A stretch of 60,000 nucleotides of DNA from Symsagittifera roscoffensis. Taxonomy: Eukaryota > Xenacoelomorpha > Acoela > Convolutidae. The position numbers and the translations under genes are program-made. Positions within the stretch are counted from its first letter, which is position 1. Every line of letters starts with the position of its first letter. This document shows, piece by piece, positions 51,796-60,000 of the stretch. The notes under the pieces were generated by a model. It made no database searches. It saw nothing but the letters and a program-made list of their open reading frames with translations, and was not told where the DNA came from. Location of the stretch: positions 31,150,833 to 31,210,832 of the forward strand of contig NC_087062.1 of the NCBI RefSeq assembly GCF_963678635.1. Direction: 5' to 3'.

Positions 51796-54700
51796 TTACG
51801 AAGTTTTATAATCATTTAGAAAGTTTTCAAGTTCGTTATTAAAAAGTTCGCTTTCTAGATCAGAATGATCTCCAAAATTTTCTAATTCCATCCTCAGCGA
51901 TTCGTCAGTTGATGAGGTTGACATTTGGTCTGAAGATGTTGAACTTGAGTCTAGGACAATTAACTCCGCCGGAGTCGTCTTGTTGTTGGTCTCGTGTGAT
52001 TCCTCAATTTCAATCACGATAGGATCGGCCGCCGAACCGGAGGCTTCTTGAACGTTCTCTACGGCATCAATAAAATAACGTTTGCCATAAAATTTTGGTG
52101 GGCCGAAATTTCTACTAGAACAGCGGATGGTAGGAGGAGTTTTACCGGACATGATAGTAGGATTGGGAGGTACAGTGCACTCGTCAGTTGAGTCGCTTAT
52201 CTCGTACACCGGGAAATCTGTAACTGAGTTGTTATCCGTTGGATTACACTCGTCTTGCAGGTCCTGTTGTTCGATGGTGTCTTTGTCCCCTCCCTGGTTC
52301 ACGGTTCTCTGTTCCGCAGTACTAGGTGTTCGGCAAGCAGGTATTATGCTTATTGGGCACTCGTAAGATTGGTCCATAGGTTGTTCTCTGTTAGGGTCAA
52401 TGTCGTTTTCTAAAATCTCAGATTTTATTTCAGGATTTGTTACAGCGGAATTAGAATTACTTTCGATTGAGAGGTGAGGTGTATTTGAGTCTAAAATAAA
52501 GCGTTCTCTGGCTACCTCTCTACAAGGGAAATCGCCCGCTATCCATTCCCATTCGCTGGTATCCGAAATATCCGAAGGAATTAGCATAGATTCATCCGAA
52601 GCAAGGTAACCTGGAGGAGTTGAAGACTTCTTTGAGTGGCGTGTTTGTCTTCTTGTAGATTTGTGTGATGACCCTGATATGCGTGTCCTAGTTAAGTTGT
52701 CGGATGGGGTCGGATTCAACTGTCTGGTCATTTTTTTGGTTGGCTTTTTTGATCTTGGTTTCCGTGTTGGGCCTTCCTGTTTCTGACCTACTTCAACATT
52801 AGCATTAGGAAAATACGGGATTGAAATGTTTCCTTTAAAAGGTCTGATTTTATTTGAGGTAGAAATCGGAATCGCAATGTCGGATTTTCGTATTATTTTT
52901 CCGTCGGATAACTCTACTGTCGAAGTGGATGAATTAAAAATTCTTTTATTTAGTTCCTTATAGAAACAGTCTCGGTTTATGTTACTGTTATATTTCCGAA
53001 GGATTTTACCTTTGAATGGACTTTTGATTGGTAGTCTATTGGAGGTGATTTTCGAGGATGAAGCATAGTCTGTGTCGTAGCCTTTTTCAGTCGAGTTTTG
53101 GTTCTTCTTGGCTATCAAATCGTCCTTGTAGCCGTCCTCTAGTCCATCATCCGCGTTCCAATCCTTAGCTCGTTCTTCAGACAGTATTGATTTCCCTTTG
53201 TCTAAAATTCCAAAGGAGGGTTTACCAGAAGCTAATTCTTTCCAATTAGTATTTGGTTTTCTGTTATAGTGAATCTCGAAGGGTGAACATTTAATTTTTG
53301 ATTGATAGGTAGAGCGTAAATTCCAGATGATTTTTGAAACGGCATTTTGCAGTGTACATTTATGATGTTCTTTTGAAATAGCCAGTAGTTTGACTTTCAC
53401 AGTGTGTACTAATTTTTTGACTAATCCGTTGGAACGATGGTCGCCTACTGTACAAAAGATTATTTTGATGTTGTTGGAATCGCAGAATAATTTAAAGTCT
53501 TGGCTTGTAAAGCAAGTAGCATGATCTACCTTTATAGAATAAGGTATTCCGTGTAAGAATATGTAGTCTTGTAAAAATTCTATAACTGTTTTTGAAGAAG
53601 TAGACGATGTAATTTTTGCCGATGGAAATTTAGAAAATCTGTCAATGCAAAGTAAAATGTATTTATTTGCCCCCCAATAAGAATCCAAAGGACCAGCGAA
53701 ATCTAAATTAAGTTCTTCGTTTGGTTCCGATAATGGAGGAAGTTCACTAATTTGTGAATTAGGGATAACAGTTTTCAAATTCTTACCCGCCGATGTACAC
53801 TCTGAGCAATTTATTCCGTGATAGTAAATTTGTCTATTCATATGGGGCCACCAGATGTATTGGGCCAAATATTTCATTCCGAATTGACCTGGATGTGTTT
53901 CGTGAAGGGTCTTCATCATCGCGTTTCGAAAAGTAAATGGAATAACGAGTTTGCCGTCCATGTAGAGTAATCCGTCGGATTCGTGTAGGTCGCGGGTGAA
54001 ATGTTTGAAATACGGAGAATCTGCATTAATCTTCTCCACCTTATTTTGAAGTGCTTTAACAATTGGACTTAACATGGGATCGTCTTCAGTCAAGAGAGCT
54101 ACTAATTTGGCGTTAAATAAAATATTTAAATCCAAGGGTCGATCCGGCAACTTCAAATTTTCACGGTATTTTTTAACGAGATTAGCATGATCTGGTAAGA
54201 GCTGGAAATCTAAATCTACAGAAATACCGGAAGTGGTGGGATTAATTACAATATTCTTATTATTCATATTAACAGTATCTAAAATTTTTTTATCTACAGG
54301 TGAATTAATAAAACTATGATTAAAGATTAAAAAATAAAGAAATGCGGAGTTAGAAATGGAATTAATTAATGTATTTGTATTAGAATAATCCGTTGGAATG
54401 CAATTTGAGGTACAAAATTCTGTTCTTTTGTGATTAAATGAACAAATTGGAAAAGACGAGTTAATAAGTTTTAGTACTGCTGCTATTAGGTAATTACGTA
54501 ATAAAGCGTAATCGGAATTTTCCAGATTAGAACCAATGGCTGAGCAGGTAGTTCTTGTTTTCTCCGACGGATTTAATAATTTATTAATCTTGTTAATATT
54601 TGCTACTACGAATTTCTCGTCGTAATGTGATATTGGAAGGGCTTTTCCGGTTGGAATTCTAGAAATAAGGTCAGTGAAACCCATGACTTTTCCTGCCATA

Positions 54701-55992
54701 TGTTTGATTGTGAAATTAAAAGGTAATAATCTGTCTACCCATCTTGTTAGTCTACTGTGGTATGTTTTGTTTCCGTGGTTTGGTGATAGGACAGATAATA
54801 AAGCTTTGTGATCGGTAATTACTTCGAAATCTGATCCGTAAAGGTAGTTCTTATAATGTTCGACAGCCCATACAACCCCTAGTAGTTCGAGCTCGTTCGT
54901 AGAATATTTAGACTCGTGTGGGTTTAAAAAGCGTGAAGCAAATGAGATTGTTTTCCAATCGTTCCCGTGGAGTTGTTCGAGCGAAGCTCCGAGTCCATTA
55001 TGTGACGCGTCAGTTTTTACTCTAGTTTTGCATTTTACGTCGAAATGGGTATTCTCCGTTAGGTTTACGATTTCTTCTTTAATTTTTTCAAAAGCTTTGG
55101 TATGGTCGTCATTCCATTGGAATATTGATTTTTTATTTAAGAGCGGTCGGAGTGGGCTTCCTAAGGATGCTAAATTTGGGACGAATTTAATGTATTGGTT
55201 TGTAGAACCAAAAAATGATCGTAGTTCTTTCAAATTCTTCGGAATAGGTAAATCTTTTATGGCTTTCGATTTGTCGAATAACGGGGTAATTCCTGATTTA
55301 GAGATTTTGAATCCCAACCATTCTATTTCTTTTTGAAAGAATTTACATTTTGACCGTTTTACAGCGAAGTTATATTCGTCGAGAGTAGATAAAATTTTTA
55401 ACACAATATTCTTGTGGTCTAAGAATGTTCCTTTGGAAGAGATTAAAATGTCGTCTAAGTAACAGTTAGTAAATGGGATTGAACCTAACGTAGAGTCCAT
55501 AACTCTTTGAAATTCGTTAGGCATATCCCCTAGGCCGTAAAAACCAGTTAAGAATTGGTAGGTACCCGTAATATTACCGCCCACGATACTGAAGTTACAT
55601 TGGTTGCTAGTAAATTTATCCAGTGCTAATTGGCTGTACGCATTTTTTAAGTCTAAGTTAGTAAACCACACTTCTCCAACGGAATCATTAGTAATTTGTG
55701 CCGCGACATTGTCTACCAATTCGTGAATGTTTGGCATTTGATATTTGTTCTTGTAAATCTGTTTGTTTATGAACTTGGAATCTAAGGCTAACTTGATGGA
55801 TTTGTCTTTTTTACAAGTAATGACTATTGGGCTAATAAATCTGTCTTCATCGCAATTTTCTAATTTTTTAATATGTCCCTCTGCTTTTAGTCTATTGAGT
55901 TCTGTCTTTACAGCGTCCAGTAAGTGAAGGGGAACTCGTCTTCCCTTTAGTTGTATTGGTTTTAAGGGTTCGTGAAAATGGGTGATTTTCAT
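51796..55992 (-). CDS. El3 Pol: RT, RNase H, integrase, long tail
   Basis: 1398 codons, no breaks. RT: FTNLDLKNAYSQLALD (Asp), NCYLDDILI (catalytic pair, near 55460). RNase H: TDASHNGLGASLEQL, TNELELLGVVWAVEHY, ITDHKALLS. Integrase: HETHPGQFG and CSECTSAGKNL (HHCC), LNLDFAGPLD (Asp), IKVDHATCFTS (Asp), then SNGLVKKLVHTVK, where the expected catalytic Glu is Lys (near 53425). A 450-codon tail rich in Ser, Thr, Pro and Asp follows. The first Met is probably internal, as the frame is open upstream of it. Confidence 0.9.
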   Translation of the reverse strand: MKITHFHEPLKPIQLKGRRVPLHLLDAVKTELNRLKAEGHIKKLENCDEDRFISPIVITCKKDKSIKLALDSKFINKQIYKNKYQMPNIHELVDNVAAQITNDSVGEVWFTNLDLKNAYSQLALDKFTSNQCNFSIVGGNITGTYQFLTGFYGLGDMPNEFQRVMDSTLGSIPFTNCYLDDILISSKGTFLDHKNIVLKILSTLDEYNFAVKRSKCKFFQKEIEWLGFKISKSGITPLFDKSKAIKDLPIPKNLKELRSFFGSTNQYIKFVPNLASLGSPLRPLLNKKSIFQWNDDHTKAFEKIKEEIVNLTENTHFDVKCKTRVKTDASHNGLGASLEQLHGNDWKTISFASRFLNPHESKYSTNELELLGVVWAVEHYKNYLYGSDFEVITDHKALLSVLSPNHGNKTYHSRLTRWVDRLLPFNFTIKHMAGKVMGFTDLISRIPTGKALPISHYDEKFVVANINKINKLLNPSEKTRTTCSAIGSNLENSDYALLRNYLIAAVLKLINSSFPICSFNHKRTEFCTSNCIPTDYSNTNTLINSISNSAFLYFLIFNHSFINSPVDKKILDTVNMNNKNIVINPTTSGISVDLDFQLLPDHANLVKKYRENLKLPDRPLDLNILFNAKLVALLTEDDPMLSPIVKALQNKVEKINADSPYFKHFTRDLHESDGLLYMDGKLVIPFTFRNAMMKTLHETHPGQFGMKYLAQYIWWPHMNRQIYYHGINCSECTSAGKNLKTVIPNSQISELPPLSEPNEELNLDFAGPLDSYWGANKYILLCIDRFSKFPSAKITSSTSSKTVIEFLQDYIFLHGIPYSIKVDHATCFTSQDFKLFCDSNNIKIIFCTVGDHRSNGLVKKLVHTVKVKLLAISKEHHKCTLQNAVSKIIWNLRSTYQSKIKCSPFEIHYNRKPNTNWKELASGKPSFGILDKGKSILSEERAKDWNADDGLEDGYKDDLIAKKNQNSTEKGYDTDYASSSKITSNRLPIKSPFKGKILRKYNSNINRDCFYKELNKRIFNSSTSTVELSDGKIIRKSDIAIPISTSNKIRPFKGNISIPYFPNANVEVGQKQEGPTRKPRSKKPTKKMTRQLNPTPSDNLTRTRISGSSHKSTRRQTRHSKKSSTPPGYLASDESMLIPSDISDTSEWEWIAGDFPCREVARERFILDSNTPHLSIESNSNSAVTNPEIKSEILENDIDPNREQPMDQSYECPISIIPACRTPSTAEQRTVNQGGDKDTIEQQDLQDECNPTDNNSVTDFPVYEISDSTDECTVPPNPTIMSGKTPPTIRCSSRNFGPPKFYGKRYFIDAVENVQEASGSAADPIVIEIEESHETNNKTTPAELIVLDSSSTSSDQMSTSSTDESLRMELENFGDHSDLESELFNNELENFLNDYKTS

Positions 55993-56087
55993 CTGATTTT
56001 TAATTTTTCCGATCCGAAGGAATAAATTTTTGAATGATTTTGATATATTTAGAATTTCCCTATCTTGGTTTGTTTGAGAGATGGAAT

Positions 56088-56408
56088 TTATTGACGCTGT
56101 TTGTTAGTCTGGAAATGTGGGAAGTGTTTCTGAGAGACTTCTATCCCCACTTTTGGAAGGTTGTCGTTTCCTAAGATATTTCTCTCGTGTCCTTCGGTTA
56201 GGAAGAATTGACAGTCGTTGTCTGACCAACCATTTGAAAATATCGGGAGCTTCACCTTTCCAGTGATGATTATGGCATTATCTGTGAATCCACAGTAGAG
56301 GTCTCTAGATGTCTTATCCACCGGATAAATTTTCAAGTAAGGGTCGCGTAACTTTAATTCGTGTAGTAGGTTTTTCTTGAGGAAGCTCAGCGGGCTAGCT
56401 GAATCCAC
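56088..56408 (-). pseudogene. El3 protease
   Basis: MDSASPLSFLKKNLLHELKL: the active-site triplet is DSA instead of DTG/DSG, as in some retroelement proteases. Later NILGNDNLPKVGI matches the ILG..LL element. A frame change near A8 (about 56433) separates it from Gag, and another lies before pol. Confidence 0.75.
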
Positions 56409-56439
56409 TTGAATGTTTAAAATTACTTGGTTTTTTTTC

Positions 56440-57195
56440 CGAGTCCAATGTTCAGTAATTTCTTCAATTCTTTTCCATCATTATCAAAAATCGTAGTTAC
56501 ATTTAGTACAGAGTAATCGTCGTTTTCGCTTTGTCCAGATTCCGACCATGCGTTCATGACGCCACAACATTCTCTATCCTTGTGGTCAGTATATACATCC
56601 GGAATATCCGACGGATTAAAATCTGTATTATCTACAATTTGAGTATTTACAATGTTTACATTTTTACGACGAGATCTACAAAGTCTGGTGAAATGCCCTT
56701 TGAATTTACAAGTAGTACAAGTCGTGTCCTTTGCTGGGCAAACTGCTAAGTGTCTTTTTGAGAATGATCAGCCACACTTCATACAGTTGTTACTTCTTTC
56801 GATGTTAAGGGTTGGTTCTCTTTTGACGTTAAAATGGTTGTTTGGTTTGTGTATGGATGATCCGTTGGATTTAAAATTGTTAGTTAACTTCAAGTGATTA
56901 AGAATTCCGTTTTCGTCTATGAGTGCTACATTTAGTGCTTCGCGTGGAGGGAGGGTTTCTGTTAACAATTTCCTTTGGATGTCGTAGTTTTTCATATTAT
57001 TTATGAAAATATCTCTTATCCACTCTTCTTCTCCTGCGGTTATGTCGCACTTTTTTTTCCATTTCAGCTAAAGCACCCCAAAATTGTTCGAGGGATTCTC
57101 TGTCGCGTTGTTTTCTATTTAACAGTTTATGTCGTTCAAATGTGACATTTGTCTTTCTTACGAAAGCGATCGCTAGGAACTCCCAGAATTCTTTT
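56440..57195 (-). pseudogene. El3 Gag C-terminal half with zinc knuckles
   Basis: Three frames: FVRKTNVTFERHKLLNRKQR (57160-57090), MKNYDIQRKLLTETL (56995-56768), and knuckles CMKC...H...C then CTTCKFKGHFTRLC. A TGA (56765-56767) lies in the first knuckle, and an A8 run near 57056 and an A6/T7 run near 57195 mark frame changes. Confidence 0.75.
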
Positions 57196-57630
57196 TTAAA
57201 AAATTTGTAAAATTTTCACCTTGGTGAATTTTTGTCCGAAGATCCTTTTTCCTTCGTTTCCCAGTGCTAGATATAAGACTGAACGTAATTTTTTGTCCGC
57301 TTCTTCTATTCCGTTAAATTTCTTGGTTTCAGTTTTTATTGAAGCTGTTTCTTCTTCGTCGTAACGTCTTTGTTCTTGAGTATTTCTCTCCATTCTCGAG
57401 CGTCTTTGAGCATCTGTTTCACCGTCCGTCGAGTTTTCCAAATTTGGAGGTAGTGGGTGTTGTCTCTCCAACGTATTGAGTAGGTTTTCTATGTCTATGT
57501 TTTCCTTAGCAATTATAGCTAATTGAAACAGATCACTGCAGTCTTCCCATGGAATGGGGGGGTCTACTGTATGGTTTTGCGAAAAAGGAGGTATTCCTCT
57601 CACGTTAGATTCGTTAGTTGACTGCGCCAT
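57196..57630 (-). pseudogene. El3 Gag N-terminal half
   Basis: 144 codons from MAQSTNESNVRGIPPFSQN, with IPWEDCSDLFQLAI and LYLALGNEGKRIFGQKF as in El2 (FFALGNEGKRRFAD). The start codon overlaps the LTR end. It ends at a stop next to a T/A homopolymer. Confidence 0.85.
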
Positions 57631-57822
57631 GATAAAATGTTACTTTGTTGTAGCTAATTCTAAATTAAAACTATTAAAAAGAATATGGAATTAAGATGAA
57701 TTAGTCGGTAAGTTAAAACATTAAAACAATGAGAGATCATTCTCTCCGCCGGAGAGAATGGCCAATGAAGGTCATATCAGAGTGACCAGTTAATTAAACT
57801 AATATGTTTTGCAGTAATTGCA
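57630..57822 (-). repeat. 5' LTR of El3, outer end truncated
   Basis: 193 bp matching the inner part of 51094-51308 with one difference. The outer 22 bp (TGTTGTGATTTACATC...) are replaced by GATCTTTTAAAG. Confidence 0.9.
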
Positions 57823-58675
57823 AGATCTTTTAAAGATATGCATCCTCGTCAAAAATTTTTGCAAGATAACATCCCTTGATCGATTAGGGCAGGCATAAAT
57901 GAGACGAATATGCTCAATTCTGATTGGTGAAAATGAAACCAGCCGAAACAAAAACTAGAAATAATTATTATATCGAAGCTCATTTCACCAAAAAATACAA
58001 AAATGACCAAAAAGATTGCTATTTTATAAAAGACTACCTAATTTTGATGAAAATTGCTCAATTTTGGCCCACCCCATAACGCCCCAAAATGTCTTATTAT
58101 TTGTTTTGTGTTCTGTCTATTGTCACAGTTATTTTGGTTAACATGAATTTTGACGTGAAATTTTTCATTTTTGGGCGTATAACGGAACAGTGTTTTTTCT
58201 ATTAAATTAGGCTTCATATTAAAATAGTGTCACAGGCATTCCAAAGCAAGGTCAGGTGAACTGCCGATTCGTGGAGATGTTGTCAGTTTTTTATCGAGAC
58301 GTCTCATTTGACCTAGATATTGTGACAACAAGTATTGGCAGGACAGATGGCACAAAACATCGAAAGCCCCTAACAATATGAAACGGTAAAAGTTTGTCTT
58401 TGAGCGTGACTGAAACATTATCGTAATTGCAATCATCCTCAAAACCCTATGTGAAACAAAAAATAAACACTGCACATCCACGTTTCATACATATGAAACC
58501 ACTAAATAGCACGGCTTGCGCAATTTTTTTATGCTTGAGAGGTTAGCTTGGAAAATATTTTTCCAAAGAAATTTTAATATTTAGCAAATTAAACTATCAA
58601 AATCGCCTAAAGAAATAAAAAGGAACTAATTTGAGAGTTAACAGGATAATTTTTTTTTTTCAAAATTGGAGTTTG
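57823..58675. other. Non-coding interval between El3 and the last host exon
   Basis: Nothing recognised. It may include the 3' UTR of the minus-strand gene ending at 58676. Confidence 0.35.
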
Positions 58676-59040
58676 CTAGTAATATGTGACGTAAGTCAAC
58701 TCTGCTGCATCGTAAACGGAGTTGTACTCTAGCTCGTCGAACTCAATTTGACTAGTCGGAGCCGGGAAGAACTTGAAGAAGTTAGGAGGCAGACTTCTGC
58801 TACGCATCAGAAGTGGCCTTCGCCCTAGTAACTCGTAGCAGATTATTTCCTCTCGACCCAGAATTGATCGCCTAGGCGCTGCCGCACTGGTGCGGTGTTC
58901 TAGCGTACTGACTGTGAGGTCGTAGTGGTTGGCCTGCGAGGAGAGAGTGCGACGGGATCCCATGGACCAGAAGCGACCTCCTCTGTGACTGAGATAAAGA
59001 GCTGCTCCCGTGGTCGGTTTGTTGCTTCGAAAACTGTTTC
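58676..59040 (-). CDS. Terminal exon of an unrecognised host gene
   Basis: The 3' splice site TTTACAG lies before GAAACAG (first exon base 59040), and the open frame runs to a TAA at 58676-58678. About 120 residues, Arg/Ser-rich in the first half (SHRGGRFWSMGSRRTLSSQA; SAAAPRRSILGREE), then RRPLLMRSRSLPPNFFKFFP, and an acidic, Tyr-rich end (FDELEYNSVYDAAELTYVTYY). GC content is clearly higher than the flanks, which supports real coding. It could be the cytoplasmic tail of a membrane protein. Upstream exons are not found in this window. Confidence 0.5.
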
Positions 59041-60000
59041 CTGTAAATCGTGATAATAATGAAGAATGCAATGATACCATAATTCTCGTTTTATATTGCA
59101 AATAAAAATTAAAATTACCTGAATCGAAATTATTTGCCAATTAAAAAAAATGAGTCCGCGGATAACCCAAAAATTAATCTCGTCATGATATTTCGCGCGT
59201 TTTTTAGAGCGTGCTGCAAGCAAGATTGTGGCAATTTTCGGACAATGATTATACTTCAAAAATACAAAAATTTTCTGTTATAAATTGGTTTTCTAGTAAA
59301 AACTGCATTCGCATCTTCCGTATTATGAATAAATTATAAGAACAATCGACAAAAATCCGCTCTATACAGACCAATATCAAGGCAGTTTGAGAGTGATGAG
59401 CCCTTATTGAACCACTAAAACTGTACAACTCTAGTAGATTATCAGAATGGGTTGCACTATTGGATTGGGTCCGGCTCAACATTGATTAAACTGAGTTTAT
59501 TTTGAGCTGAAAACATTTTCAAAACCTGAAGTTATCCGAGCTTTTTGGCAAAATGTTGCAATAGAGTTGCGTAATTAAGCTAGTTTGAATTCCATGCCCA
59601 TTAGCTTCTCTCAGTTAGTTTTGGTTTCGAATATATCAAAAATCAAACACCTAACTGAAACATTTTCATTTTAGTTTATCGAAAAACCTTTTTTTGGAAA
59701 ATTTTCTTTAAAAAAATCTGGTTTCAATTTTCAATGTGATTGATACAATTTGAGTCTAAGCAGGAAACATCTGAAACCTTTAATTGGCGTGGATTGTTAG
59801 CTGTGTAGTCTTTATGCTTTCAACCCAAAGTTCTTAATGTTCCGAAAGTCCTTTAACGTGTCTGAAGTATTTTTGGTCTAGAAATTTGATAACAATTTCG
59901 AAAAAATGAGGCTTTTCTGTTAAAAAATAAATATTTGAGCGCGATAACCAACAAAATGTAAATATCGTCAAAATGATGGTCCTAAAGTGGACAAATTGAC
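59041..60000. other. AT-rich sequence, probably intron of the gene ending at 58676
   Basis: No exon or repeat that I can support. Confidence 0.35.

Larger units (their letters stand above)
51094..57822 (-). mobile_element. Ty3/gypsy LTR retrotransposon El3
   Basis: A minus-strand element with a 3' LTR at 51094-51308 and a 5' LTR at 57630-57822. The shared LTR part (193 bp) differs at one position, so the insertion is young. The 5' LTR lacks its outer 22 bp and no target duplication is seen (left flank ...GATTGATTT, right flank AGATCTTTT). Gag and protease have several breaks; pol is one long frame. Confidence 0.9.

Noticed and set aside
58230-58481. 83-codon minus-strand frame downstream of the terminal exon
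   Set aside because: No homology that I recognise, AT-rich, no splice support; consistent with chance.

Overview
This is an AT-rich stretch of animal nuclear DNA. It holds spliced genes with GT-AG introns, a core-1 galactosyltransferase-type gene, CAP/SCP-like secreted proteins, LTR retrotransposons of two superfamilies, MITEs and a tRNA-derived SINE. I would place it in an invertebrate, but the sequence does not fix the phylum. Most of the window is transposon-derived. Host coding sequence is sparse.

Layout. (1) 1-5402, minus strand: most of a Ty3/gypsy-type element (El1) that runs off the left edge. (2) 5399-6067: a foldback repeat. (3) 6110-7063, minus: a secreted CAP-like gene. (4) 10796-37600, minus: one host gene, a C1GALT1-like glycosyltransferase. 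It has three coding exons (37600-37240, 16595-16287, 11190-10796) whose splice phases join exactly to a 354-residue type II membrane protein. Intron 2 (5.1 kb) holds MITE pieces, a broken MULE transposase, a LINE fragment, a Tc1/mariner remnant and degenerate minisatellite. Intron 1 (20.6 kb) holds nested small repeats, a badly decayed gypsy element (El4), a 200-N gap, a duplicated BEL fragment and a nearly complete but broken BEL/Pao element of about 8.8 kb. (5) 37.6-42 kb: small repeats, a tRNA-derived SINE and a hAT-type MITE with a perfect 8-bp duplication. (6) 41961-49837, plus: a second CAP-like gene, now a pseudogene, split by a young gypsy element (El2, 42256-49122, 98% identical LTRs, 5-bp duplication CGCAT). 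(7) 51094-57822, minus: a third gypsy element (El3) with a 1398-codon pol frame. (8) 58676-59040, minus: the last exon of an unrecognised host gene.

How it fits together. The two CAP-like loci are paralogs and flank the glycosyltransferase gene; each is damaged or cut short next to a mobile element. El1, El2 and El3 share an unusual design: the last base of the 5' LTR plus the first two bases of the putative tRNA primer-binding site form the gag start codon. El1 and El2 also carry a promoter-like cluster (CCAAT, ATGCAAAT, AGAGGGCG) between RNase H and integrase. The BEL element carries an intact 245-codon reading frame upstream of gag while its gag and pol are broken; this is the best candidate here for something undescribed. 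Several frame breaks in El3 and BEL sit in homopolymer runs, so some 'decay' may be sequencing error.
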